From: Pseudodesulfovibrio hydrargyri | GTDB taxonomy: Bacteria > Desulfobacterota > Desulfovibrionia > Desulfovibrionales > Desulfovibrionaceae | Assembly (NCBI RefSeq): GCF_001874525.1 | Contig: NZ_LKAQ01000004.1 | Coordinates: forward strand, 1,230,937 to 1,294,936 | Reading direction: 5' to 3' | DNA length: 64,000 nt | Shown here: positions 55,133 through 63,704 of the stretch, one piece after another | Numbering within the stretch: position 1 is the stretch's first letter | Layout of the letters: every line of letters starts with the position of its first letter | The notes under the pieces: generated by a model | Seen by the model: only the letters and a program-made list of their open reading frames with translations | The model's database searches: none | Told to the model about the DNA's origin: nothing | Program-made: the position numbers and the translations under genes

Positions 55133-55172
55133 GTGAGAGCCGCTGCCGGACGTGAACGTCCGAGCCGTTTCC
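55133..55172 (+). repeat. Intergenic hairpin module, copy 3
   Basis: GAGAGCCGCTGC then CGGACG-TGAA-CGTCCG. Left flank equals copy 1; stem bases differ but pair. Confidence 0.7.
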
Positions 55173-55256
55173 ACCGCGCTTGCACCACAGCGCATTTTTT
55201 GCTTCCTTTTTTCTGCGCCAGCAAAAAGGGAAGTCGCCGTAAAGTCGAAACACAAT
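55166..55256 (+). repeat. Intergenic repeat B, copy 1
   Basis: About 90 nt matching the reverse complement of 61983-62072: CCACAGCGC, TTTTTTGCTTCCTTTTTTCT, GCGCCAGCAAAAA, GGAAGTCGCCGTAAAG and GGCGAAACACA-like end. The central GAAGC/TTCC arms can fold. Confidence 0.82.
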
Positions 55257-55361
55257 GTTGGGAGGAGAGCCAAAGGCCCGGGCGCGGATGCGCGGACGAT
55301 TCCCCGAGCTCGTCCCTCTTCCCGCGAGCTTCGAGCCTGGCCCCGGCCAACCGCCGCCAAC

Positions 55362-55394
55362 AAAAAGCCCCGGCAAGCATAAAGCTGGCCGGGG
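55362..55394 (-). terminator. Terminator after the response regulator
   Basis: CCCCGGC (55368-55374) with GCCGGGG (55388-55394); the A-run on the left becomes a T-run on the minus strand. Confidence 0.88.
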
Positions 55395-55420
55395 TGTTGC
55401 CGTTGGTATCCGGTTCCGGG

Positions 55421-56107
55421 CTAGGCCTTGAAGCGGTAGCCCACCCCTCGGATGGTCTCGATCCAGGAGGCATAGGGGCCGAGCTTCTGGCGCAGCCTGC
55501 GCACATGGGTGTCCACGGTGCGGGAGTAGCCCTCGAAGTGGGTGTCCCAGACCGTGTCGAGCAGATTGTCGCGGGTCTGGACCTTGCCCGCGCCGGACAC
55601 GAGCACGGTCAGGAGCTTGAACTCCGTGGCCGTGAGCGCGGTCTCCTCGCCGTCGATGGTGATCTGGTGCGCCTCGAAGTCGATGCGCAGCCCCTCGCGC
55701 TCCCACAGCTTGGGGGCGTTGGGCTCGGGCGCGCCGTAGCGGCGCAGGATCGCCTTGATGCGCAGGACCAGCTCGCGCGGGGAAAAGGGTTTGACCACGT
55801 AGTCGTCGGCCCCGAGTTCCAGGCCCACGATCTTGTCCACCTCCTCGCCCTTGGCGGTGAGCATGATGACCGGGATGCGGGCCATGGCCGGGTCGCCCTT
55901 GAGTTGGCGGCAGACCTCCAGGCCATCGGTGCCGGGCATCATCAGGTCGAGCAGGATGATGTCGGGCTTGAAGGCATGGGCCAGGTTGAGGCCGAGTTGG
56001 CCGTCCTCGGCGGCGGCCACGTCGAATCCGGCGGCGGTGAGGTTGTATTTCAGCAGTTCACGCGTGTCTCTGTGGTCTTCGACCACCAGGATTTTCTGGG
56101 CTGACAC
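55421..56107 (-). CDS. PhoB/OmpR-type response regulator
   Basis: 228 residues. GTG start 56107 with AAGGAG six nt upstream. Receiver domain: VVEDHRDTRELLKY, DIILLDLMMPG (phospho-acceptor Asp), TAKGEEVDK, KPFSPREL; C-terminal winged helix with LTATEFKLLTVLVSG and YSRTVDTHVRRLRQKLG. PhoB-type in length and end. No histidine kinase is next to it, so it is an orphan here. A TGTAAC-N7-GTTACA repeat stands 44 nt upstream. Confidence 0.9.
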   Translation of the reverse strand: MSAQKILVVEDHRDTRELLKYNLTAAGFDVAAAEDGQLGLNLAHAFKPDIILLDLMMPGTDGLEVCRQLKGDPAMARIPVIMLTAKGEEVDKIVGLELGADDYVVKPFSPRELVLRIKAILRRYGAPEPNAPKLWEREGLRIDFEAHQITIDGEETALTATEFKLLTVLVSGAGKVQTRDNLLDTVWDTHFEGYSRTVDTHVRRLRQKLGPYASWIETIRGVGYRFKA

Positions 56108-56150
56108 TGTTGACTCCTTTCGGTGTGATGGGACTGCTATACCCCATGTC

Positions 56151-56169
56151 TGTAACAATCAGTGTTACA
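56151..56169. promoter_or_regulatory. TGTAAC inverted repeat between response regulator and small gene
   Basis: TGTAAC AATCAGT GTTACA, in the divergent promoter region; a possible operator for the regulator (inference). Confidence 0.45.
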
Positions 56170-56363
56170 TATGGGCAACAATTTCGCAACTTGGCATCCC
56201 CGCGGCATCGTTTCGGAAACGACGAACAGCCGGGAACGGGCCTTCCGGGTAACCGGTTGAATTCATGTGCCAACAATCTCGCGGACGGGCATAAAGCGGA
56301 TCGCCGGCGCGGCCGATAAGTAGGCATCGACCGGAACCATCAAGCCTTATCGGAGCGCGCCGC

Positions 56364-56579
56364 ATGTATTACCACGGATTCGACAAGAAGTTTCCCTCGG
56401 GCAGCAAGTACTGGACCTTGTACGACGACCAGCTCATCGGCATGCTCTTCTCCAAGATCGTGAACAAGACCGTGAGCGTGGAGACGGACGGCGCGAGCCG
56501 CGAGGGCATGGTCGACGAAATGGTCCAGAACCTGTTCGACCTCTGCTTCTACATCAACAAGGATTTTCACGACTGCTGA
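56364..56579 (+). CDS. Small protein of unknown function
   Basis: 71 residues, not recognised. The sequence is well balanced with aromatic residues (MYYHGFDKKFPSGSKYWTLYDD) and a C-terminal pair of Cys (LFDLCFYINKDFHDC); there is no signal and no membrane segment. It is divergent from the response regulator and has its own terminator, so it is probably a real independent gene. Could be a stress-response or small regulatory protein. Confidence 0.6.
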   Translation: MYYHGFDKKFPSGSKYWTLYDDQLIGMLFSKIVNKTVSVETDGASREGMVDEMVQNLFDLCFYINKDFHDC

Positions 56580-56603
56580 CCGCTCCGCGAAACAGGTGTG
56601 AAC

Positions 56604-56626
56604 AGCCCGGTTATCCGGGCTTTTTT
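56604..56626 (+). terminator. Terminator after small gene
   Basis: AGCCCGG-TTAT-CCGGGCT followed by six T. Confidence 0.94.
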
Positions 56627-56726
56627 GTGCCGTCGGAAGGGTAATAATTGACTCCGGCGCGGACTTGGGCAAAAGTCACTACCGTCGGAAGACTCTTGGC
56701 GATAGCCTGAACCGGGGGACCCATCC

Positions 56727-57914
56727 ATGCACATGCAATCCAAGCTGACCGCGAGCTACGTCGCCATCGGTCTGATCTGCTGCCTGACTGTCGTATTCAT
56801 CGCACGGGATATCATCCGGAGCGATTTCAGGGACTATGTACTGCGGGAGGAATTCTCGCTGTTCCGCGCCGATCTGGCGGACTACGCCGCCCGCTACGGC
56901 GGCCTGGACCGGGCCATGCACATGGCCCCGTTCAGCACCTTCGCGGCCCCGACCGACCCGACCAGGCGGTGGCAGGGCCAGCCGTTCCGCTTCCTGGTCA
57001 TGGACCGGGCGGGAGTCGTCCTTTTCCCGGCGGACGGATACAAGGCCGGGGAGACCGTGTCCGGCGAGGTCCTGGCAACGGCGAAGCCCGTGACCGTGGA
57101 CGGCAAGGTGGTGGCCTTGGCCGCGCACACGGGGCTTGAGCGCATGGTCGCCGAAGACGCGGCCTTTCTGGGCATGGCCGACGCGTCCCTGGCCGTAGGC
57201 ACGGCGGTCGCGGCCGCGCTCGCCGTGCTCCTGGGCCTGGCCCTGGGGTGGCGGCAGTCCGGTCCGCTCAAGGAAGTGATCCGGTCCTTGCGCGCCCGGT
57301 GCGGCATGGAGGGCGAGGATGCCTGCATGACGGTGCCCGCGGACGAGGACCTGGCCGAGCTGGCCGAGGCGTACAACGCCATGCGCGAGGAAGCGGCCCG
57401 CTGCCGTTTCGAAATGAACGAGCTGTCCGTGCTCGACCCCCAGACCAACCTGTACAACCGCCGCCATTTCGACGAGCAGGCCCGACAGTTCTTCGAGAGC
57501 GCCAAGCGCTACGAACAGCCCATGTCCATCGTGATGGGCGACCTGGATCACTTCCGGGTCCTGAACGAGACCTTCTCCCGCGAGGTCGGGGACATGGTCC
57601 TGGAAAAGGTGGCCGAACTGATCGTCGCCAATACCCGCAAGAGCGACGTGGTCGCCCGGTACGGGGGCGAGGAGTTCGTGGTCCTGTTCACCCACACCGC
57701 CCGCGACAAGGCGGCCATCGCCTGCGAGAACATCCGCCGCGCCGTGGAGGAATATCCCTGGGGCGAATTCCACTCCGACCTCAAGGTGACCATCTCCATG
57801 GGGCTGGCCGACAACGCGGACACGGACAGCGCCGCGTCCATGGTCGCCCGCGCCGACCAGTACCTGTCCGCGGCCAAGGCGGGCGGCAGGAACCAGCTGG
57901 CCGGGGCCGAGTAG
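56727..57914 (+). CDS. Diguanylate cyclase with periplasmic sensor domain
   Basis: 395 residues. An N-terminal membrane helix (ASYVAIGLICCLTVVFIA), an extracytoplasmic domain of about 120 residues, a second helix (ASLAVGTAVAAALAVLLGLALGW), a HAMP-like linker with coiled coil, and a GGDEF domain: SVLDPQTNLYNRRHFDEQ, and active-site loop RYGGEEFVVLF. The GGEEF site is intact, so it should make c-di-GMP; no EAL domain. It may act with the PilZ protein at 37.2 kb. Confidence 0.92.
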   Translation: MHMQSKLTASYVAIGLICCLTVVFIARDIIRSDFRDYVLREEFSLFRADLADYAARYGGLDRAMHMAPFSTFAAPTDPTRRWQGQPFRFLVMDRAGVVLFPADGYKAGETVSGEVLATAKPVTVDGKVVALAAHTGLERMVAEDAAFLGMADASLAVGTAVAAALAVLLGLALGWRQSGPLKEVIRSLRARCGMEGEDACMTVPADEDLAELAEAYNAMREEAARCRFEMNELSVLDPQTNLYNRRHFDEQARQFFESAKRYEQPMSIVMGDLDHFRVLNETFSREVGDMVLEKVAELIVANTRKSDVVARYGGEEFVVLFTHTARDKAAIACENIRRAVEEYPWGEFHSDLKVTISMGLADNADTDSAASMVARADQYLSAAKAGGRNQLAGAE

Positions 57915-57952
57915 GCCGGGCCAACTGGGTTTTCGCCGAGAGAAAATCAGGT

Positions 57953-58176
57953 TTTGAAGGCCGCTTCGCGGCGTTTGTCGGGTGACTTCGCCTTGATTCG
58001 CCCCGTCCTGGGGCTCACCCCTTCGGGGCGCCGGGAAGCCCGGCGTCCAAATCCGCTGTCCTACGGATTTGTCGGCGGGCAGCACCAGCTCTTAGGCGAG
58101 TCATCGGGCCTTAGAGATAGCGACAGCAGCGATAGGGTTCGCACCCTTGCATCCCGATTATGCGCCTTCGGCGCGC
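57953..58176 (+). repeat. Intergenic repeat C, copy 2 (long form)
   Basis: 224 nt; contains an 83-nt block (from about 57993) that is identical in copy 3 and lacks in copy 1. The block forms five short hairpins (CCCC/GGGG twice, CCGGG/CCCGG, AAATCCG/CGGATTT among them). Lies between convergent genes. Confidence 0.88.
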
Positions 58177-58183
58177 GTACATT

Positions 58184-59344
58184 CTATTTCAGGCAGAGGG
58201 TCACGGCTTTAATGACGTCGGCCACGTCGTCGTCGGTCAGTTTGGCGGACAGCGGCAGGCTCAGGGTCTCGCGGCCCAGTGCCACGGCGTGGGGGGTGTC
58301 CTCGAGCTTCCAGCCGTAGCGCTCCCGGTAGTAGGGGTGCTCGGGCACGGCCAGGTAGTGGACGCCCGCGCCGATGTTCTCCTTGGTCAGCCGGACCAGG
58401 AACTGGTCGCGGTCCAGCCCGCAGGCCACGGGGTCGATCATCAGGGTGTACAGGTGCCGGGCGTGGCGGGTGCCGGGTTCTTCCGGGGCCGGGGTGCCCA
58501 CGGGCAGGGCGCGGAACGCCTCCTGGTACATGTCCCAGATCTCGCAGCGGCGCTTGAAATTCTCCTCCACCCGGTTCAGCTGGTGGATGCCGATGGCCGC
58601 CTGGATGTCCATCATGTTGTATTTGAACCCGGCGTGGATCACCTGGTAGTGCTTGTATCCCTCGTCCGAGAACCGCTTCCAGGCGTCGGCCGACATGCCG
58701 TGCAGGCCGAGCACCTTGATGTCCTGGATGTCCGCCTCGTCGCGGGCGATGACCATGCCGCCCTCGCCGGTGCAGACGTTCTTGGTCACGTAGAACGAGA
58801 AGCAGCCGAAATCGCCGAAGGTGCCCGCGTGCCGCCCCTTGTAGGTGGTCTCGATGGCGTGGGCGCAGTCCTCGACCACCTTGAGGCCGTGCTCGCCCGC
58901 GATGGCCATGATCGGGTCCATGTCGCAGGACCGGCCCGCGAAGTGCACGGGCAGGATGGCTTTGGTGCGCGGAGTGATCTTTTCGCGGACGCGGTCCGGA
59001 TCGATGTTCTGGGTGACCGGGTCCACGTCCGCCAGCACCGGCGTGCCCCCGGCGTGGATGATGGCGTTGACCGAGGCGCAAAAGGTCAGCGGGGTGGTGA
59101 TGACCTCGTCGCCGGGCTCGAGCCCCAGGGCCACCAGGGAGAGGTGCAGGGCGGCCGTGCACGAGTTGCAGGCCGCGGCGTGGGATGCCCCGACATAGGC
59201 GGAAAAGTCCTTCTCGAACCGGGCCACCTTGGGGCCGGTGCCGAGCCAGCCGGACCGCATGGAGGCCGCGACCTCGTCTATCTCCTCCTGCTCGATGCGC
59301 GGCGCGCCGAAAACCAGAAAATTATCCTTGGAACGAACGGGCAT
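58184..59344 (-). CDS. DegT/DnrJ/EryC1-family sugar aminotransferase
   Basis: 386 residues. PLP-dependent, with AAACNSCTAALHLSLVALGLEPGDEV, VEDCAHAIETTYKG, and SFYVTKNVCTGEGG whose Lys188 would bind PLP. These enzymes aminate keto-sugar nucleotides for surface glycans or antibiotics (ArnB/PglE/PseC-like). The start has AAGGAG 9 nt upstream. It lies away from the other glycan genes here, downstream of the GGDEF gene and repeat C. Confidence 0.92.
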   Translation of the reverse strand: MPVRSKDNFLVFGAPRIEQEEIDEVAASMRSGWLGTGPKVARFEKDFSAYVGASHAAACNSCTAALHLSLVALGLEPGDEVITTPLTFCASVNAIIHAGGTPVLADVDPVTQNIDPDRVREKITPRTKAILPVHFAGRSCDMDPIMAIAGEHGLKVVEDCAHAIETTYKGRHAGTFGDFGCFSFYVTKNVCTGEGGMVIARDEADIQDIKVLGLHGMSADAWKRFSDEGYKHYQVIHAGFKYNMMDIQAAIGIHQLNRVEENFKRRCEIWDMYQEAFRALPVGTPAPEEPGTRHARHLYTLMIDPVACGLDRDQFLVRLTKENIGAGVHYLAVPEHPYYRERYGWKLEDTPHAVALGRETLSLPLSAKLTDDDVADVIKAVTLCLK

Positions 59345-59474
59345 GTCCGTATTCTCCTTGTGTGGGTTGCGTGTGGCGTGGTTTAGCAGATTCCGGCCGG
59401 GGGGTAAACGTTGACCGCAACGCCCGACGTCGGTATCCAATACGGGTCGACTCCAAACCTGACAAGAGGCCCCC

Positions 59475-60512
59475 GTGGATTTTCTCCTTTTCCTCATGGC
59501 CGTGGTGCCGTCCGCCGTGCTGCTCTGGCTGTTCGTGTCGAACGACAAGTATCCGGAACCGGCCGGGGCCCTGATCTCGTCCTTTCTTCTCGGTGCGCTC
59601 ATCGTCCTGGGCATCTACCTGCTCTATCCCTTCCTCGTCCTGGTGGACTCGGGCGTGCCCCCGGACAATCCCTACCTGACGGGCGCGATCCAGGCCTTTC
59701 TCCTGGCGGCCCTTCCCGAGGAGGGCTTCAAGCTCATCGTCCTGCGGCGCTACTGCGTCAACCATCCGGCCTTTGACGAGCCCATGGACGGCATCGTCTA
59801 CGGCGTGACCGTGTCCCTGGGCTTCGCCACGGCCGAAAACCTGCTCTTCGTTCTGGACGGAGGGGTGCACGTGGCCGTGGGCCGGGCGTTCCTGGCCGTG
59901 CCGTGCCACGCCATGGTCGGCGCGGTCATGGGTTACCACGTGGGGCTGGCCGCCTTTTCGCGCGGCGAGCGCAGCGGGCTCTACGTCAAGGCGCTGCTGC
60001 TGGCCATCCTCTTCCACGGGTTGTACGACTTTGCGCCCCTGATCTTGCGCAACGCCCAGGCCATGGGCATTGCCATCCCCTCGTCCGTGTCGCTGGGCCT
60101 GAACGTCCTGTTCGGCGCGGTCATCTTCGTCATGGTCCGGTACGTGGCCGTGCTGACCCGGTCCATGAAGGCCATCCAGCGCGAGCAGGCACCCCCGAGT
60201 TTCGGCTTCAGCCGGGTCATGCCCAACCGGGTGCGCAACCCTGACCCGGCCGTGCGGCGCAGCCGGGTCAGGCGGTGGATCAAGGCGTACAAGGACGAGA
60301 CCGCGCCCATGGACCTGCTCTTCTCCGCCCTGTGCCTGGCGGGCGTGTTCTGCGCCCTGGCCGGAGCGGCCCACATGGGCGCGCCGGAAGACCCGATGTC
60401 GCGCATCTCCCTGGCCGTGGCCGTGGTCTTCTTCGTCTACGGCATCGGCTTCGCGGCGCGCGGCATGGGCAAGCTCACGGTCAAGCTCCTCCGGGAGCGG
60501 AACGGCCGATGA
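59475..60512 (+). CDS. PrsW-family membrane protease-like protein
   Basis: 345 residues, GTG start. About eight membrane segments with the PrsW glutamic-protease-type motif LPEEGFK (residues ~81-86), a following DEPMDGIVYGVTVSLGFATAENL, PCHAMVGAVMGY and FHGLYDFAP. PrsW proteases cut anti-sigma factors in stress responses. The C-terminal ~90 residues are basic and contain two further helices. No anti-sigma gene is beside it. Confidence 0.82.
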   Translation: MDFLLFLMAVVPSAVLLWLFVSNDKYPEPAGALISSFLLGALIVLGIYLLYPFLVLVDSGVPPDNPYLTGAIQAFLLAALPEEGFKLIVLRRYCVNHPAFDEPMDGIVYGVTVSLGFATAENLLFVLDGGVHVAVGRAFLAVPCHAMVGAVMGYHVGLAAFSRGERSGLYVKALLLAILFHGLYDFAPLILRNAQAMGIAIPSSVSLGLNVLFGAVIFVMVRYVAVLTRSMKAIQREQAPPSFGFSRVMPNRVRNPDPAVRRSRVRRWIKAYKDETAPMDLLFSALCLAGVFCALAGAAHMGAPEDPMSRISLAVAVVFFVYGIGFAARGMGKLTVKLLRERNGR

Positions 60513-60622
60513 CGATCGGGTGACGTCCGGGCGCGCAGGTTGCGCTTTGGCAGCCCATTGGCTATATAGCTCCCCCGGCCCAATCCCGGGCCGCTGAAAC
60601 ACATCTGATACGAGGTGCCGCA

Positions 60623-61000
60623 GTGATCAGACCAGATTTCGAAAAGATGAACGGACTTGTGCCCGCCATCGCCCAGGACGCCGAGACCGGCGAGGTCCTG
60701 ATGATGGCCTACATGAACGAAGCTTCATGGGATAAGACGTTGGAGACCGGCGAGGCCCACTACTGGAGCCGCAGCCGTCAGGAGCTATGGCATAAGGGCG
60801 GTACCTCGGGCCATACGCAGAAGGTGAAGTCCATCCGCATTGACTGCGACGACGACACCTTGGTACTTCTGATCGAACAGATCGGCGGCGCGGCCTGCCA
60901 CAAGGGCTACCGCTCCTGCTTCTACCGCGAACTCAAGGACGGCGTGGTCGGCGAATGCTCGCCCCTCGTCTTCGACCCCAAAGAGGTATATAAGAAATGA
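60623..61000 (+). CDS. hisI: Phosphoribosyl-AMP cyclohydrolase
   Basis: 125 residues, GTG start. HisI domain only (no HisE fused): [61 protein letters not shown] with the metal Cys and Asp residues. It opens the ring of phosphoribosyl-AMP in histidine synthesis. It overlaps hisG by 4 nt. Confidence 0.95.
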   Translation: MIRPDFEKMNGLVPAIAQDAETGEVLMMAYMNEASWDKTLETGEAHYWSRSRQELWHKGGTSGHTQKVKSIRIDCDDDTLVLLIEQIGGAACHKGYRSCFYRELKDGVVGECSPLVFDPKEVYKK

Positions 61001-61875
61001 GTGAACAATTCCTTCGACTCGGCGTTCCCAAAGGCTCCCTCCAGGACGCCACCCTCAAGCTGTTTGAAAAGGCCGGTTGGAAGATCAAGCTGCACGAGCG
61101 CAACTACTTTCCGGATATCGACGACGACCGCATCAAGTGCTCCCTGGCCCGCGCCCAGGAGATGTCCATGTACGTGGAGAACGGCACCTTCGACGTCGGC
61201 CTGACCGGCATGGACTGGATCCGCGAGAACAAGTCCGACGTGGTCGTGGTCGACGACCTGATCTACTCCAAGGTCAGCAACCGCAAGGCCCGCTGGGTCC
61301 TGTGCGTGCGCGGCGACTCCCCGTACAAGCGGCCCGAGGACCTGGACGGCAAGAAGATCTCCACCGAGCTGATGGGCTTCACCAAGGAGTACTTCGAGTC
61401 CCAGGGCATCAACGTGGACGTCTCCTTTTCCTGGGGCACCACCGAGGCCAAGGTGGTCGAGGGGCTGTGCGACGGCATCGTCGAGATCACCGAGACCGGC
61501 ACGACCATCAAGGCCAACGGCCTGCGGATCATCGCCGAGCTGATGCAGACCAACACCCAGATCATCGCCAACAAGGACGCCTGGGCCGACCCCAAGAAGC
61601 GCCAGCTCATCGAGGAGATCAACATGCTCCTGCAGGGCGCCCTGCGCGCCGGCAAGATGGTCGGGCTGAAGATGAACCTGCCCAAGGACAAGCTGGCCGA
61701 GCTCAACGGCACGCTCCCGTCCCTCAACTCCCCCACCGTGGCCGAGCTCCAGGACCCCAACTGGCTGTCCGTCGAGGTCATGGTCGAGGAAAAGATCGTC
61801 CGCGAACTGATCCCCAGGCTGGTCGGCTTCGGCGCCGAGGGCATCATCGAGTATCCGCTCAACAAGGTCATTTAA
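60997..61875 (+). CDS. hisG: ATP phosphoribosyltransferase, long form
   Basis: 292 residues, the long form with a C-terminal regulatory ACT-like domain, so HisZ is not needed. Motifs: [42 protein letters not shown], the PRPP region [23 protein letters not shown]. First enzyme of histidine synthesis, inhibited by histidine in this form. The ATG lies inside the hisI end. A long terminator follows. Confidence 0.95.
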   Translation: MSEQFLRLGVPKGSLQDATLKLFEKAGWKIKLHERNYFPDIDDDRIKCSLARAQEMSMYVENGTFDVGLTGMDWIRENKSDVVVVDDLIYSKVSNRKARWVLCVRGDSPYKRPEDLDGKKISTELMGFTKEYFESQGINVDVSFSWGTTEAKVVEGLCDGIVEITETGTTIKANGLRIIAELMQTNTQIIANKDAWADPKKRQLIEEINMLLQGALRAGKMVGLKMNLPKDKLAELNGTLPSLNSPTVAELQDPNWLSVEVMVEEKIVRELIPRLVGFGAEGIIEYPLNKVI

Positions 61876-61902
61876 ACGGACTGCCCCTGTTTTTGAAAGA
61901 AC

Positions 61903-61938
61903 GGGCCGGGGGAAGCGTTGCTTCTCCCGGCCTTTTTT
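61903..61938 (+). terminator. Terminator after hisG
   Basis: GGCCGGGGGAAGC with GCTTCTCCCGGCC (one mismatch) then T-run. Confidence 0.92.
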
Positions 61939-61982
61939 TATTGTCCGCGCATCCGCGTTCGGGCTTTGGGCTGTTCTCCTTA

Positions 61983-62072
61983 CTGTGTGTTTCGCCTTTA
62001 CGGCGACTTCCTTTTTTGCTGGCGCAGAAAAAAGGAAGCAAAAACTGCGCTGTGGTGCGAACGCGGCGGAAG
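61983..62072 (-). repeat. Intergenic repeat B, copy 2
   Basis: Reverse complement of 55166-55256 with few changes. Part of a 770-nt intergenic stretch (61876-62647) without a supported gene. Confidence 0.82.
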
Positions 62073-62080
62073 CGGACCCA

Positions 62081-62169
62081 AGAGCCCGTAGGCGGCTCTC
62101 GCTGGCCGGATCGAAGGTCTGCTGCGCAGACGCGATCCGGCCGACGCTTCGCCGCCGGAGACGGGCTCT
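62081..62169. other. Nested long hairpin
   Basis: Four nested stems: 62081-62089 with 62161-62169 (9 bp), 62091-62095 with 62152-62156, 62104-62113 with 62133-62142 (10 bp), 62117-62122 with 62126-62131 (6 bp, TGC loop). No T-run. Adjoins repeat B and takes the place where copy 3 of the hairpin module stands at the other repeat B. Confidence 0.85.
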
Positions 62170-62264
62170 AGGGGCCGCTTCCGATTACCGCCCTGCGTAA
62201 GAGAGGATTGGGTTGTCGCCTATAGCCCGGCGTAAGGCTTGGCAGGAATTCCTTCCTGTGTCCC

Positions 62265-62300
62265 CTGGAGCGAATCGGATGCTTTGTCCGACAGCGGATT
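62265..62300 (-). repeat. Intergenic hairpin module, copy 4
   Basis: GGAGCGAA-TCGGA-TGCTTTG-TCCGA-CAGCGGATT; same flanks as the copy at 49091, different loop and shorter stem. Confidence 0.7.
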
Positions 62301-62342
62301 TCTATCGTCATGCACCGAGGCACGCATAACCGAGCCCCACCA

Positions 62343-62607
62343 CCACTCTTTCCTTCACCCAAACGAGCCCTTGATCGGGGGATTAGAAGCTGACGGTGAG
62401 GGGCGGCGGCTCTTCGATTCAGAGCGAGCGTAGCGAGCCTTGAATCGGGAGCCGACCCGAATCAGCTTCTTATCCCCCGATCTCCGGGCGGCCGTCCCAC
62501 ACTCCAAGGCCCTTTTTCCCGTCTATTTTTTGGGGCCAGCAAAAAAATGGACCCCGCCGGGAGGGCATGGAGCATCGTGCAGGGGCGAAGCCCCGCACAG
62601 CGGCTCC
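62343..62607 (-). repeat. Structured intergenic repeat A, copy 2
   Basis: Reverse complement of 32938-33200. Helices: P1 62373-62383 with 62472-62482 (11 bp), P2 62386-62393 with 62462-62469, P3 62407-62412 with 62449-62454, P4 62415-62421 with 62441-62447. P1 and P4 differ from copy 1 at five base pairs, all compensated. Confidence 0.85.
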
Positions 62608-62647
62608 CGCGCCGCAGGCGCGTTCTTCTCCTCCTTTTCGCCCAAGG

Positions 62648-63373
62648 TCAGGAAGCGGCCGCCTTCCCCCGCTTCCTGACCTTGAGATTCATGAACTCCA
62701 CGAACAGGGAGAAGGCCATGGCGAAGTAGATGTAGCCCCGGTCGATGTGCTTGTGCATGCCCTCGGCCATGAGGAAGATGCCGACCAGCAGGAGGAAGGA
62801 GAAGGCGAGCATCTGCACCGTGGGGTGGGCGGACACGAACCTGGAGACCGGCCCGGCGAACAGCAGCATCACCGCCACGGCAATGACGATGGCCGCGATC
62901 ATGACCGTCAGGTGCTGGGCCATGCCCACGGCGGTGATGACCGAATCCAGCGAGAAGACCATGTCCAGGAGCACGATCTGGACGATGGCTCCCGCGTAGG
63001 AGTGCGCGGCCCGGGCCGCGCCCCCGCCCGTGGGCGGCCCTTCGAGCTTGTCGTGGATTTCGTGGGTGGCCTTGGCCAGCAGGAACAGGCCGCCGGTCAG
63101 CAGGACCACGTCCCGGCCCGAGACCGCATGGCCGAACACGGTGAACAGCGGGGCGGTCAACCCCATGATCGCCGAAATGGCCAGCAGCAGGGCGATGCGG
63201 GTGACCATGGCCAGGCCGATGCCCAGCCGCCGGGCCGTGTCCCGCGAGGCCTCGGGCAGCTTGTTGGTGACCACCACCACGAAGACGATGTTGTCGATGC
63301 CGAGCACGATCTCGAGCCCGGCCAGGGTGACCAGGGCGATGAGGTTTTCCAGGGTCCACAATCCTTCGAACAT
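62648..63373 (-). CDS. TerC-family membrane protein
   Basis: 241 residues, seven membrane segments. TerC signature: LEIVLGIDNIVFVVVVTNKLP, MVFSLDSVITAVGMAQ and YIYFAMAFSLFVEFMNL; Asp residues in the first and fifth helices likely bind metal. TerC proteins (Alx-like) export manganese or affect metalation of secreted enzymes. The C-terminus is basic (KVRKRGKAAAS). Repeat C copy 3 lies between it and the next gene. Confidence 0.9.
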   Translation of the reverse strand: MFEGLWTLENLIALVTLAGLEIVLGIDNIVFVVVVTNKLPEASRDTARRLGIGLAMVTRIALLLAISAIMGLTAPLFTVFGHAVSGRDVVLLTGGLFLLAKATHEIHDKLEGPPTGGGAARAAHSYAGAIVQIVLLDMVFSLDSVITAVGMAQHLTVMIAAIVIAVAVMLLFAGPVSRFVSAHPTVQMLAFSFLLLVGIFLMAEGMHKHIDRGYIYFAMAFSLFVEFMNLKVRKRGKAAAS

Positions 63374-63439
63374 GACGCTCCCTCGGTCGGGGTTACTGTG
63401 GCTTTATTGGTTTGGTTTCCCGGGAGGATAAATCAGGAA

Positions 63440-63661
63440 TTGAAGGCCGCTTCGCGGCGTTTCACTGGTGATTCCGCCTTGATTCGCCCCGTCCTGGGGC
63501 TCACCCCTTCGGGGCGCCGGGAAGCCCGGCGTCCAAATCCGCTGTCCTACGGATTTGTCGGTGGGCAGCACTGGCTTTTAGGCGAGTCCTCGAGCCCTAG
63601 AGATAGCGACAGCAGCGATAGGGCTCGACCCCTTGCATCCCTTTCTTGCGCCTTCGGCGCG
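63440..63661 (+). repeat. Intergenic repeat C, copy 3 (long form)
   Basis: 222 nt, closely matching copy 2 including the 83-nt block. Confidence 0.88.
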
Positions 63662-63704
63662 TCTCTTTTCAATGGTGACACTATGAGGAATGCCGGGCGT
63701 GAAA

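Larger units (their letters stand above)
55023..55361. other. Structured intergenic region between rex and the response regulator
   Basis: Contains a hairpin module (55133-55172), repeat B copy 1 (55166-55256) and no supported gene. Confidence 0.6.
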
